Positions 35,846 through 45,396 of a stretch of DNA of 64,000 nt are shown one piece after another. The notes beneath the pieces are model-generated. The model searched no databases, was not told the origin of the DNA, and saw nothing but the letters and a program-made list of their open reading frames with translations. Source of the DNA: Natrarchaeobius oligotrophus. Its GTDB lineage: Archaea; Halobacteriota; Halobacteria; Halobacteriales; Natrialbaceae. Every line of letters starts with the position of its first letter. The stretch's first letter is position 1. A program made the translations under genes and the position numbers. The stretch spans positions 236,305-300,304 of the forward strand of contig NZ_REFZ01000006.1 in the NCBI RefSeq assembly GCF_003841465.1, read 5' to 3'.

Positions 35846-36481
35846 CTAGTCCGACGCGCGACCGCCGCCGTTTCGGTTGGCGCGCGACGGCGGCGGAAAC
35901 TCGGAGGGTGACGACTCGAGCGGTTGGGGAAGCACGCAGCGGTCGGGTTCGCGGTTGACGTGCTCGTACCGTTCCGGCTGGTTAGCGAGCGGGTGGGCGG
36001 GATTCTGGTCGCTGGCGATGCGGGCCGCCCGCACTTCGTCGAACCCGCTGAGGCGCGCGCGGATGCCCCGCCAGTGGTAGCCGATCGCGGGGGGAATCGA
36101 GACGGGGCGAGGGGACTTCCCGTCCGGGTGGTTCGTCGCCAGCACGGTGTTGTTGACGTTGCTCGCGAGCGCGTCGTGGTCGACCAGGACGCCGACGCTC
36201 GCGTCTCGCGGCGCGCGTGCGGCGAGCACGTCGAGCCCCAGGTGCAACGCCCGATACTCCGCGACGTTGTTGTCCGGCGGAGTGTCCGCCGTCGCGATAC
36301 GGGCGACTCGAGTGCCGTCGCGCGTCTCGATGACGGCGCCGAGTCCGCCCCCTGACTCCCTGAAGGACCCGTCGGTGGCGACGTAGAAGTCACGGTGGTG
36401 GGTCCGCGGAGGGTGGGCGATGTGGGGGGTTGGCGACTCGTCGAACAGGTTCCGCAGTGCGGGCCGGCCGTGAGCGGCCAT
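35846..36481 (-). CDS. rnhA: Ribonuclease HI-like protein
   Basis: The protein has 211 residues. The RNase H fold with the DEDD carboxylates is visible: DFYVATDGSFRESGGGLGAV, NNVAEYRALHLGLDVLAAR, and VGVLVDHDALASNVN. It resembles the active RNase HI of Halobacterium, which degrades RNA in RNA/DNA hybrids. The C-terminal 50 residues are a Pro/Arg/Ser tail of unclear role. It lies 73 bp upstream of the DUF2240 gene on the same strand. Confidence 0.9.
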   Translation of the reverse strand: MAAHGRPALRNLFDESPTPHIAHPPRTHHRDFYVATDGSFRESGGGLGAVIETRDGTRVARIATADTPPDNNVAEYRALHLGLDVLAARAPRDASVGVLVDHDALASNVNNTVLATNHPDGKSPRPVSIPPAIGYHWRGIRARLSGFDEVRAARIASDQNPAHPLANQPERYEHVNREPDRCVLPQPLESSPSEFPPPSRANRNGGGRASD

Positions 36482-36639
36482 GATTCCGAGTAAGCTCTTC
36501 TCACACTTAACTATTCTGTCTACGTTAACATCTACCAGTCGAGTGGTGCGATCCGTGACACCGTCAGCGACAGTCGTCGTGAGCTGAAATTCAGGATACA
36601 GATACTGTCACCAGCAACTAATTTTTTCGTCCGATATTA

Positions 36640-36649
36640 CTAAATATAT
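36640..36649 (+). promoter_or_regulatory. Putative TATA box of the peptide ABC operon
   Basis: An AT-rich element CTAAATATAT stands out about 20-29 bp before the ATG of the substrate-binding lipoprotein. The spacing suits a leaderless or nearly leaderless transcript. Confidence 0.5.
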
Positions 36650-36668
36650 TGTCGTGGTATGCTGTCAT

Positions 36669-38219
36669 ATGTCACAGGAACGCAGCGGACGAGCGACGCG
36701 GCGCTCGTTCCTGACGGCTGTGGGTGCAACGTCCGTGGTGGCGGTCGCTGGCTGTCTCGGTGAGGAAGGGCCCGGTAACGGCGAGGAGATCGTGGTTACG
36801 CAGGGGGAGTTCGCGCCGAATGCGGACCCTAACGCCGACAACGCGACGCCGACGTACAACGTGCTCGATCAGGTGTACGAGCCGATATTCGACATCACGC
36901 CCGACGGCGACATCGAACCCCACGTGGTCGAGGCGTGGGAGTTTCCCGAAGACGGGATCGTCGAACTCACCGTCCGGGAAGACGTCGTCTTCCACGAGGG
37001 ACAGGAGATGACCGCCTCCGACGTGGCGTACACGATCAACCGCCAGGTCCAGGAGGACGTCGGCATCGCGAGCCCGCAAGTCGACGGCCTCGCGGGCATT
37101 CTCGGAGCCGAAGCCGAGGACGAGACCACGGTGACCGTCGAACACGAGGTGAGCCCCTCGCTCGCGGAGTTCGGACTGGGCGTCTTCGGCAGGGTCGTCA
37201 ACGAGGAGTGGGTCGAAGAGCGCGAGCAGCCGGTAACCGACGAGATGAACGGGACGGGGCCCTACCGGGTCGAGGAGTTCAACCCCGGTGACGAGACGGC
37301 GGTGTACACCGCTTTCGAAGACTACTGGGGCGACCCCCCCGGGGTCGAGCGGGTCAGATTCCAGGCGATCGACGAATCCAGCACGCGCGTCGGCGAGTTA
37401 CAGACCGGCGAGAGCGATCTGATCGTCAACGTTCCGCCGACCGACGTCGACACGATCGACACCGAAGACGGCGTCGAGATTCGAACCGTCACCAGCTTCC
37501 GGAACATCTTCCTGGTGATGACCAACGACGGGCCGCCGTTCGACAGCCTCGAGTTCCGCCAGGCGATGAACCACGCCGTCGACAGCCAGGGGATCATCGA
37601 CACGATCCTCGGCGGGTTCGGACAGCCGATGACACAGCCCGTTCCGGAGGGGATCTTCGGCTACGACCCCGAACTCGAGCCCTACGAGTACGACCCCGAC
37701 CTCGCCGAGGAGCTGATCGAAGAGAGCGGTCACGAGGGCGAAGAGATCACGCTCTACCATCCCGAAGGGCGGTACCTGAACGACACGGAGATCGCCGAAA
37801 CCGCCGCCGAACAGATCGACGAACTCGACGCCGTCGACTGCACGTCCGAGATCGAGCCGTTCGACAGCCTCGTCGAGATGATCCTCGACGGCGATCCGAC
37901 GACGTCGCCGGATTTCTTCCTCATCGGCTGGGGGAACCCGACGTACGACTCGAACTACGGGCTCACGCCGTGGTTCGTCGAGGGCCAGGCCTCGTACAAC
38001 TTCGTCGACGAGGAGATCGAGGAGATGATCGAAGAGAGCCAGACGATCGAAGACGAAGACGAGCGCGAGGAGGCGCTCCAGGAAATCAACGCCGAGTTGC
38101 GCGAGGCCGCCCCGTGGGTGTTTCTGCACTTACAGGAGAGCATCTACGGCGTTCGCGACGACCTCGAGTGGGAGCCGCGCTCGGACGAGAGCATCTACGT
38201 GGATCGGATGGGGCTCTAG
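36669..38219 (+). CDS. Dipeptide/oligopeptide-type ABC transporter substrate-binding lipoprotein
   Basis: The product has 516 residues from MSQERSGRATRRSFLTAVGA. The twin-arginine signal (Arg11-Arg12, RRSFLT) and the lipobox ending at Cys29 show Tat export and lipid anchoring, usual for haloarchaeal binding proteins. The mature part is SBP family 5 (YEPIFDITPDGDIEPHVVEA; TASDVAYTINRQVQ; MNGTGPYRVEEF). It captures peptides or similar solutes outside the cell. It is followed after 231 bp by the permease genes. Confidence 0.92.
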   Translation: MSQERSGRATRRSFLTAVGATSVVAVAGCLGEEGPGNGEEIVVTQGEFAPNADPNADNATPTYNVLDQVYEPIFDITPDGDIEPHVVEAWEFPEDGIVELTVREDVVFHEGQEMTASDVAYTINRQVQEDVGIASPQVDGLAGILGAEAEDETTVTVEHEVSPSLAEFGLGVFGRVVNEEWVEEREQPVTDEMNGTGPYRVEEFNPGDETAVYTAFEDYWGDPPGVERVRFQAIDESSTRVGELQTGESDLIVNVPPTDVDTIDTEDGVEIRTVTSFRNIFLVMTNDGPPFDSLEFRQAMNHAVDSQGIIDTILGGFGQPMTQPVPEGIFGYDPELEPYEYDPDLAEELIEESGHEGEEITLYHPEGRYLNDTEIAETAAEQIDELDAVDCTSEIEPFDSLVEMILDGDPTTSPDFFLIGWGNPTYDSNYGLTPWFVEGQASYNFVDEEIEEMIEESQTIEDEDEREEALQEINAELREAAPWVFLHLQESIYGVRDDLEWEPRSDESIYVDRMGL

Positions 38220-38450
38220 CCCGCGACCGTCCGTGAACGATCGTCGAAATTCGGTCGTGGACGCCCGCCGAAGCGCTCTCGATTTCGCTCGGTTCCCCCG
38301 TCACGGGACGATCCACTCGATCGGACCGACGGAGCGACGGGAGCCCGAACGCGAACCGATCGCGGATCAACGCCACCCGACCGTCGGCGGGGCTCGCTGA
38401 CGCCGACAGTCCACGACTCTCCGGAACCACACACACCGATCACACTCTCG

Positions 38451-39440
38451 ATGTCGTACGCCAAATTCCTGGTCAAACGGATCCTGCAGGGCGTGTTCGT
38501 CGTCTGGGGCGTCGTCACGGTGACGTTCGCGCTCCGTGCGGCCGCACCCGGCGATCCGGTCAACCTGATCGTCGACCCGGGCGCGTCGCCGGAGCTCCGC
38601 GAACAGATCCGACGCGAGGTCGGTCTCGACCAGCCGCTGTACGTCCAGTACCTCGAGTATCTACAGGGATTGGTGGTCGGCGACCTCGGTTTCTCATACC
38701 AGTCGCGACGCGACGTCTCGATCATGATCGCCGAGCGGTTGCCGGCGACGCTCGAACTCGCGATCGCGGCGACGATCGTCGCCGTCGTCATCGCGATTCC
38801 CCTCGGCGTCGTCAGCGCGACCAGACGGCACGAGCCGGCGGACTACGGCGCGACGCTGTTTTCGCTCGTGGGGATCAGTACGCCCAACTTCTGGCTCGGA
38901 ATCATGCTGATCCTCGTCCTGTCGGTGCAGATCGGCCTCTTTCCGGTGAGCGGTCGGCCGGTCAGTTTCACGGACGCGGTCGTCTCGCTGGTGACGACCG
39001 GCTACGCACACGACCTCGTGACGTGGCTGCGCCACATCGCGCTGCCGGCGATCACCCTCGGAACCTACTTCACCGCGTTGATCACGCGCCTGACCAGAAG
39101 CGGGATGCTGGACGAACTCGGCAAGCCGTACGTCACCGCGACCGAAGCGAAGGGACTGCCGGGCGTGTTGATCCGCTACAAGCACGTCCTCCGGAACACG
39201 ATGATCCCCATCGTCACCGTCCTCGGGTTGCAACTCGGGACGCTCATCGGCGGCGCGGTGATCACCGAGGCGGTGTTCAACTGGCCCGGGCTCGGCTCCC
39301 GGCTCATCTCCGCGATCTACGCCGTCGACTGGCCGCTCATCCAGGGGATCATCATCGTCATCGGCGTCGGCTTCGTCTGCATCAACATACTCGTCGACTC
39401 GATCTACGCCTACCTCAACCCGCGGGTGACCGACGAATGA
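38451..39440 (+). CDS. Peptide ABC transporter permease (DppB type)
   Basis: The protein has 329 residues and six membrane helices. The N-terminus MSYAKFLVKRILQGVFVVWG and the EAA-like loop ATEAKGLPGVLIRYKHVLRN are typical of DppB/OppB. It forms the membrane channel with the next gene, whose start overlaps its stop (ATGA). Confidence 0.95.
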   Translation: MSYAKFLVKRILQGVFVVWGVVTVTFALRAAAPGDPVNLIVDPGASPELREQIRREVGLDQPLYVQYLEYLQGLVVGDLGFSYQSRRDVSIMIAERLPATLELAIAATIVAVVIAIPLGVVSATRRHEPADYGATLFSLVGISTPNFWLGIMLILVLSVQIGLFPVSGRPVSFTDAVVSLVTTGYAHDLVTWLRHIALPAITLGTYFTALITRLTRSGMLDELGKPYVTATEAKGLPGVLIRYKHVLRNTMIPIVTVLGLQLGTLIGGAVITEAVFNWPGLGSRLISAIYAVDWPLIQGIIIVIGVGFVCINILVDSIYAYLNPRVTDE

Positions 39441-40447
39441 TCTCCGATCGGCTCAAGGCCAACCTGAAACGGGAGTTCGACCGGAGCCTGATGGCGAAAC
39501 TCGGGCTCGCGATCGCGATCGTCATCCTCCTACTGGCGACGTTCGCGCCGATCCTGGCGACGCACAACCCGACCACGACGGGCCAGTTCGACGAACACGG
39601 CAACTCCTACCCGCCGTGGGGAGTGACCCACGAAACCCACACCTGGGAGGACGGCGACGACGGCAGAGAGCGAATCAGCTACACGGCGGAGCCGAGCCCC
39701 GATCACTACCTCGGGACGAACAACATCGGTCAGGACGTCTTTTCGCGCCTGCTCTACGGCGCGCGAACGTCGTTGCTCGTCGGGCTCATCGGAACCGGAC
39801 TCGCGGCCGCGGTCGGCGTCCCGTTCGGGCTGATCTCGGGCTACTACGGCGGCCGGATCGACGACTCGATGATGCGGATCGCCGACGTGATGCTCGCGTT
39901 CCCCTCGCTCGTGCTCGCCATCGCGCTGATCGGCGTCTTCGGCCGCAGCGAGCAGTTCATTCCCGATCCCATCGTGATGGCCGGCTTCGCCGACGGCATG
40001 CCCGAGTACGCCGTGTTGCCCGGGACCGTCACGCTCGTCGTCGCGCTGGTCAACTGGGTCTGGTTCGCGCGCGTCGCCCGCGGCGAGGCGATGTCGGTCC
40101 GCAGCGAGGAGTACGTCAAAGCCGCGAGAAGTCTCGGCGCGAACAACCGAACGATCCTCGTCAAACACGTCCTTCCGAACAGCCTGACGCCGATCATCGT
40201 CCTGGCGACGATCCAGGTCGCGGCGATCATCCTTCTCGAGAGCGCGCTGTCGTATCTCGGCTTTTCGGGGACGACGCTCTCGTGGGGCTACGAGATCCAG
40301 CAGGGCCAGGACTACCTGGCGACGGCCTGGTGGATCGCGACCGTGCCGGGGATCGGCATCGTCCTCGCGGTGATCAGCATCAACCTGCTGGGCGACTGGT
40401 TGCGCGATTCGCTCGATCCGAACATCGGAGGTGAGGGCGGTGTCTGA
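39437..40447 (+). CDS. Peptide ABC transporter permease (DppC type)
   Basis: The product has 336 residues from MISDRLKANLKREFDRSLMA. It carries the OppC N-terminal domain, a periplasm-facing insert (about residues 40-85), and then six helices. The EAA loop is AARSLGANNRTILVKHVLPN, and HYLGTNNIGQDVFSRLLYGA is characteristic. It overlaps the first ATPase gene by 8 bp. Confidence 0.95.
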   Translation: MISDRLKANLKREFDRSLMAKLGLAIAIVILLLATFAPILATHNPTTTGQFDEHGNSYPPWGVTHETHTWEDGDDGRERISYTAEPSPDHYLGTNNIGQDVFSRLLYGARTSLLVGLIGTGLAAAVGVPFGLISGYYGGRIDDSMMRIADVMLAFPSLVLAIALIGVFGRSEQFIPDPIVMAGFADGMPEYAVLPGTVTLVVALVNWVWFARVARGEAMSVRSEEYVKAARSLGANNRTILVKHVLPNSLTPIIVLATIQVAAIILLESALSYLGFSGTTLSWGYEIQQGQDYLATAWWIATVPGIGIVLAVISINLLGDWLRDSLDPNIGGEGGV

Positions 40448-41729
40448 GTCGACCGAGGCGCTGCTTCGCGTCGAGGGACTCTCGACGCGGTTTTTCACCG
40501 AGCAAGGGCAGGTCAACGCCGTCTCCGACCTCGATCTGCGGATCGATCGCGGCGACGTCTACGGCATCGTCGGCGAGAGCGGCAGCGGCAAGAGCGTCAC
40601 CGCCCGGTCGATCATGGATCTGATCGAGTCGCCGGGCGAAATCACGAGCGGCGAGATCTGGTACCGAAACGGAGAGCTCGCGGCCGCGGTCGAAGACGAC
40701 CACGGCCACGCCGTCGACGGATCGTTCGTCGACCTCCTCGAGATCCCCGAACGAGTCCGTCGATCGCTTCGCGGAACGTCGTTCAGCATGATCTTCCAGG
40801 ATCCCGAGAGCAGTTTCAACCCGAGTCTCACGGTCGGCGAACAGCTCGCGGAGGCCGTCGAGGTCCAACGGCGGGCGAGCGCGAACCCTCGGTCGACGCG
40901 GGCCAGAACCCGATCCGAGGAGTACTCGCTCGGCTCGTTCGTCCTCTCGACGATGCTGCCGTCGAAACGCTACGTCAGCGAGGAGAGCCGCGAGCGAGCG
41001 ATCTCCCTGCTCGAGCTGGTCGGCATCCCCGACCCGGTCGAACGAGCCGACGAGTACCCCCACGAGTACTCGGGTGGAATGCTCCAGCGGGCGATGATCG
41101 CCCAGGCGCTGGCCGGCGAGCCGGACCTGCTGATCGCCGACGAGCCGACGACGGCGCTCGACGTCACCATCCAGGCGCAGATCCTCGACCTCCTCGACGA
41201 ACTCAAGCGAGAGACGGGAATGACGATCCTGCTCATCACGCACAATCTCGGCGTCATCGCGCGGATGTGCGACCGGGTCGGCGTGATGTACGCCGGCGAG
41301 ATCGTCGAGCGCGGGACGCTCGCCGACGTCTTCGACGATCACGTCCACCCGTACACGCACGGATTGCTCGGCTCGATTCCCGACGTCGAGCGCGCCGGCG
41401 GCCGGCTGGAGCCGATCCCGGGTAACGTTCCGAGCTTGCTCGATCGCGAGATGGGGGACCGCTGTCGCTTCGCGGATCGCTGTCCGAAAGCGATGGAGGA
41501 CTGTCTCTCCCACCCGCCGGAGGTCGACGCCGAGGGGAGCGACCACCACGCGGTCCGGTGCGTCCTCGCGGAGCGGTCGTACGACGAGTCGCGCGCGCTG
41601 CCGGACGACTACTTCGGCGAGCCGGATCGCCCAGCCGAGGCCGTCGACGAGCCCCAGTCGGACGACGAACCGCTCCCCGCCGAACGAACGCAGCCGACGC
41701 TCGAGGACGCCGGGGGTGACGGCTCGTGA
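40440..41729 (+). CDS. Peptide ABC transporter ATP-binding protein (DppD type)
   Basis: The product has 429 residues from the GTG at 40440, 5 bp after GGAGGTGA. Walker A is GESGSGKS, the signature is [15 protein letters not shown], Walker B is LLIADEPT, and the C-terminal OppD/F motif with four cysteines ([15 protein letters not shown]) is present. There are about 60 extra residues after Walker A and an acidic tail of about 50 residues. It powers uptake together with the next ATPase. Confidence 0.94.
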   Translation: MSESTEALLRVEGLSTRFFTEQGQVNAVSDLDLRIDRGDVYGIVGESGSGKSVTARSIMDLIESPGEITSGEIWYRNGELAAAVEDDHGHAVDGSFVDLLEIPERVRRSLRGTSFSMIFQDPESSFNPSLTVGEQLAEAVEVQRRASANPRSTRARTRSEEYSLGSFVLSTMLPSKRYVSEESRERAISLLELVGIPDPVERADEYPHEYSGGMLQRAMIAQALAGEPDLLIADEPTTALDVTIQAQILDLLDELKRETGMTILLITHNLGVIARMCDRVGVMYAGEIVERGTLADVFDDHVHPYTHGLLGSIPDVERAGGRLEPIPGNVPSLLDREMGDRCRFADRCPKAMEDCLSHPPEVDAEGSDHHAVRCVLAERSYDESRALPDDYFGEPDRPAEAVDEPQSDDEPLPAERTQPTLEDAGGDGS

Positions 41730-43033
41730 GCACCGACGAGCGGCTGGTTCGCGTCGACGGTCTCCGGAAGTACTTCTGGGAGAACGATTCGATCCTCGAT
41801 CGACTGTTCGGCGAGGAGCCGGTCGCCGTCCGTGCGGTCGACGGCGTCAGCTTCGACGTCTACGAGGGCGAGACCCTCGGCCTCGTTGGGGAGTCCGGCT
41901 GCGGAAAGTCGACGACCGGCGAGACGCTGTTGGCCCTGCAAGAACCGACCGAGGGCCGCGTCGAGTTCGACGGCGACGACGTCTACGCCCTCGGACGGGA
42001 CGGTCTCACCGCGTTTCGCCGGGACGCGCAGGTCGTCTTCCAGGATCCGTTCTCCAGTCTCGATCCCCGGATGACGATCGGCGAGATCGTCTGTCAGCCC
42101 CTGGACGTCCACGACGTCGCCACCGGCACGGAGCGCACCGAACGGGTCCGAACGCTGCTCGAGCGCGTCGGCCTGTCGGCCGACCACCTCGATCGCTACC
42201 CCCACGAGTTCTCCGGGGGCCAGCGCCAGCGAATCGGCATCGCCCGGGCGCTCGCGCTCGAGCCGGAGTTTCTCGTCCTCGACGAGCCGACGTCGGCGCT
42301 CGACGTCTCCGTCCAGGCGCAGGTGTTGAACCTCCTCGAGGACCTCCAGTCGGAGTTCGATCTGACGTACCTGCTCATCAGCCACGACCTCTCGGTCATC
42401 CGCCACAGCTGCGACCGCGTCGCCGTGATGTACCTCGGCGAGATCGTCGAGATCGGGCCCGTCCGCGACATCTTCGAGTCCCCGAAACACCCCTACACGC
42501 GGGCGTTGCTCGAGAGCGTTCCCAGGGCGACCACCGCGGAGCGAGAGCGCGATCGAGAGACGCTCTCGGGTGACGTTCCGTCGCCGCGGGACCCACCGAG
42601 TGGCTGTCGGTTCCGAACCCGCTGTCCGGCGGTGATTCCGCCGGACGATCTCGACCTCGAGCAGGCCCAGTACCGCGCGATCATGGACCTGCGCGAGCGG
42701 ATCGAGCGCCGCGACGTCTCGCTCGAGTCCGTCGGCGGCGATCGGATCGCGTTCGACGACGGTGGGGTACCGGAGCGCGACGTTCCGGCGTTCGTCGACG
42801 CCCTCGCCGACCGGTTACTCGAGCGCGAACTACCGCCCACGCACCGCGATATCGTCGAGGAGGCGCTCGCCGCGCTCGCGGGAGTCGACTGGGACGAGGC
42901 GGCCGAGGTGCTTCGCCAACGCTACGAGAGCGTCTGCGAGCGACGCAATCCCGACCTCGGCGAGGAAAGACACCCGGTCGCCTGTCACCTCTACGGACTG
43001 GCCGCCGACGGATCCGAGAATGGGGATCGGTAA
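41726..43033 (+). CDS. Peptide ABC transporter ATP-binding protein (DppF type) with C-terminal extension
   Basis: The protein has 435 residues and a GTG start overlapping the previous stop. Walker A is GESGCGKS, the signature is [15 protein letters not shown], and Walker B is FLVLDEPT. After the OppF cysteine region ([15 protein letters not shown]) it carries about 110 further residues, mostly helical and charged, that bacterial OppF lacks. The same region occurs in my recollection in other haloarchaeal peptide transporters, and its role is unknown. Confidence 0.93.
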   Translation: MSTDERLVRVDGLRKYFWENDSILDRLFGEEPVAVRAVDGVSFDVYEGETLGLVGESGCGKSTTGETLLALQEPTEGRVEFDGDDVYALGRDGLTAFRRDAQVVFQDPFSSLDPRMTIGEIVCQPLDVHDVATGTERTERVRTLLERVGLSADHLDRYPHEFSGGQRQRIGIARALALEPEFLVLDEPTSALDVSVQAQVLNLLEDLQSEFDLTYLLISHDLSVIRHSCDRVAVMYLGEIVEIGPVRDIFESPKHPYTRALLESVPRATTAERERDRETLSGDVPSPRDPPSGCRFRTRCPAVIPPDDLDLEQAQYRAIMDLRERIERRDVSLESVGGDRIAFDDGGVPERDVPAFVDALADRLLERELPPTHRDIVEEALAALAGVDWDEAAEVLRQRYESVCERRNPDLGEERHPVACHLYGLAADGSENGDR

Positions 43034-43115
43034 TTCGTTCGACGACGACAGTCTCGATCCGCTATCCTATCTGTTTTGGCGGCAGGTGTAAGTTACCGAC
43101 GTTCCAGGTAGAAGT

Positions 43116-43481
43116 ATGGATCAGAGGAGTGCAACTCGCATGGAGGCCGCGTGTTCCCTGCTTTCCGAGTCCGAGCGCCGCTACCTGCTTTACCTGCTCG
43201 CCGACGAGCGAAGTGCTAACCTGGAGGACCTCGTCCGACAGATCGCGGCCTGGGAACGCGGCGACCCGGCCTCGACGATCGACAAGGACGGGCGACAGCA
43301 CGTCTACGTCACCCTCGTCCACAACCACCTTCCGCGCCTCGCGGATTACGACATCGTCGACTACGACCTCCGAAGCGGCGAGATCGTCCTGACGGAGGGG
43401 TTCGACGACATCAAGCCGCTGCTCGAACAGTTCAGACAGACCGAAGCGGTCCCCGAGATCCGACAGCGACCGGCGTTGTAG
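43116..43481 (+). CDS. Haloarchaeal wHTH protein (DUF7344-like)
   Basis: The protein has 121 residues. The pattern SESERRYLLYLLADERSANL, then YVTLVHNHLPRLADYDIVDY, is the winged-helix seen in many small haloarchaeal regulators. It lies 82 bp after the transporter operon and may be separately transcribed. Possible targets are unknown. Confidence 0.75.
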   Translation: MDQRSATRMEAACSLLSESERRYLLYLLADERSANLEDLVRQIAAWERGDPASTIDKDGRQHVYVTLVHNHLPRLADYDIVDYDLRSGEIVLTEGFDDIKPLLEQFRQTEAVPEIRQRPAL

Positions 43482-43839
43482 GCCGTTCGTTCGGTTGCCT
43501 CGAGAGTGCGGTCCAGAACGCCGTTTCAGACGAGCGTCGACAGCGCGCACGTTCCGTCGTCGGCGATTTCGTTCCGACGATTCGGGCTCCCCGCAACGGA
43601 TAGTTCGCGGCGTCGTCCGTCGCCACTCGCCACTGATCCTCGCACCGCCAATCGGTCACAACGGTGAACGCTCCCGCTCGAGTCCGCCCAGCGGCCGTCT
43701 CGCCGTTCTCAGGTAGCTGTTCAGCCGACAGTCGCGCCAGGACGGTCCCCCGGGACGGTTCCCCGAATGGAAGGCGATCCTGCGTCTCCGGAGAGCGTCG
43801 AATCGACACGTATAGGTCGAGACCGGAGCGACCGCCTCT
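43482..43839. other. Intergenic region, no gene seen
   Basis: No credible coding sequence lies on either strand in these 358 bp. Near its right end CGTATAGG (about 43808-43815) is about 25-32 bp before the GTG of the next gene and could be its TATA box. Confidence 0.5.
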
Positions 43840-44766
43840 GTGAGCAGGTACAGAAACGTCGCGCTCTTTCTGGCGCTCGCGGCGATCTGGGGATCGGCGT
43901 TCGTGGCGATCAGCGCAGGCCTCGAGTACTTTCCGCCGGTGTTGTTCGCCGCCCTGCGCTACGACGTCGCCGGCGCGGTGATGCTGGCCTACGCGATCTA
44001 CGTCGGCGACCGCTGGCGACCCCGGGGGCGCGACGAGTGGGGCGTCGTCGCCGTTGGTGCCGGTTTGTTGATCGCGGCCTACCACGCGTTTCTCTTCGTC
44101 GGCCAACAGCACACGACGGCGGCCGCCGCCGCGATCCTGGTGAGCCTCTCGCCCGTGTTGACCACCGGATTCGCCCGCGCGTTGCTGCCGTCGGACGCGC
44201 TGTCCGTCGTCGGCGTCGTCGGCGTCGCGATCGGCCTGGTCGGCGTCGCGGTGATCGCTCGACCCGACCCCTCGAATCTGTTCGCGGCCGACGCCGTCGG
44301 CGCGTTCCTCGTCTTCTGTGCGGCCGCTTCCTTCGCGCTCGGAAGCGTCCTCACCAGGCGGATCGACTCGGCGCTCCCGATCGAGACGATGGAGGCGTGG
44401 TCGATGATCGGCGGCGCACTCGTCATGCACGCGATTAGCCTCGCGCTCGGCGAACCCGTCGACCCGTCGGCGTGGCTCCACCCCGAGGCGCTGGGCGCGC
44501 TGGGATACCTCGCGATCGTTGCCAGCGCGGTCGGCTTCCTGCTGTATTTCGATCTGCTCGAGCACCTCGGAGCCGTCGAAATCAACATGGTCTCGTACGT
44601 CGCGCCGGTGTTCACGGCGATCGTCGGCTGGCTCTACCTCGGCGAGGTCGTCGACGCGGCGACCGTCCTCGGGTTCGTCCTCATCGCCGCCGGCTTCGCG
44701 CTCGTGAAACGCCGGGCGCTCCGGGACGAACTCGCCGCGTTCGGTCGATCCACGTCGAGCGGATGA
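43840..44766 (+). CDS. DMT-superfamily (EamA) transporter
   Basis: The protein has 308 residues and ten predicted helices in two EamA repeats (LFLALAAIWGSAFVAISAGL; the second repeat starts near residue 150). A GTG start lies 25-30 bp after a TATA-like box, so it is probably leaderless. The family exports metabolites, often amino acids. The substrate is not predictable. Confidence 0.9.
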   Translation: MSRYRNVALFLALAAIWGSAFVAISAGLEYFPPVLFAALRYDVAGAVMLAYAIYVGDRWRPRGRDEWGVVAVGAGLLIAAYHAFLFVGQQHTTAAAAAILVSLSPVLTTGFARALLPSDALSVVGVVGVAIGLVGVAVIARPDPSNLFAADAVGAFLVFCAAASFALGSVLTRRIDSALPIETMEAWSMIGGALVMHAISLALGEPVDPSAWLHPEALGALGYLAIVASAVGFLLYFDLLEHLGAVEINMVSYVAPVFTAIVGWLYLGEVVDAATVLGFVLIAAGFALVKRRALRDELAAFGRSTSSG

Positions 44767-44875
44767 GACGGACCGACGTCAGTCGTCGCCAGTGGTGCCG
44801 CGGGTCGCGGTTTCACCGGGACGTCGGTACGCGTTCGGGACCGCGACGGCGACCGGATCGGGTCGTCGGTCGCGC

Positions 44876-45160
44876 TCAGCCGTTCCGGCGGTGGGCGTGG
44901 CCGACGTACAGCGCGAGGAGGTTCGTCAGTAACAGTCCGAGAAACGCCGTCGACTCGAGCCACGTCGCCAACCCGTTCAGGAGGATCGGGACGTACAGAA
45001 ACGGGATCACGATCGCGGTCCAGAAGCCAGTTTTTCGAATCGGTTCGGCCAGGTTCGGCACCGTCCGCTCGAGTCGTCCCCGTTCGTCTTCTCGCTGCCC
45101 CGTAGACGCCTCTCCTGGCCGGGCGGATCGTTTCGTTTGTGCCGCTGAAGAGTCCGACAT
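44876..45160 (-). CDS. Small membrane protein of unknown function
   Basis: The product has 94 residues. A polar, charged N-terminal 40 residues is followed by two hydrophobic helices (about 45-62 and 70-86) and the end GHAHRRNG. It is a typical small haloarchaeal membrane protein with no recognised family. It lies alone between a convergent DMT gene and cdc48. Confidence 0.6.
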   Translation of the reverse strand: MSDSSAAQTKRSARPGEASTGQREDERGRLERTVPNLAEPIRKTGFWTAIVIPFLYVPILLNGLATWLESTAFLGLLLTNLLALYVGHAHRRNG

Positions 45161-45396
45161 CGGTCACCAGCCGTCGGCCGACGCTTCGGAACCCGAGAGC
45201 ATATACGACCGACACCGTTCGATTCGGTTACGAGCGATTCACGCGAGTACGACCGTTCTAGAGCGGATAGGCGGCCCACGGAGGCGAAGAATTACGACGT
45301 TTCCCGCGGCGAACCCGACCGAGACGGAACGGGACGAAACCGCTCGATTCGCGACGGGCGAGCGGAGTAAGGTGGTATTACCGGCGAAATCGGCAC

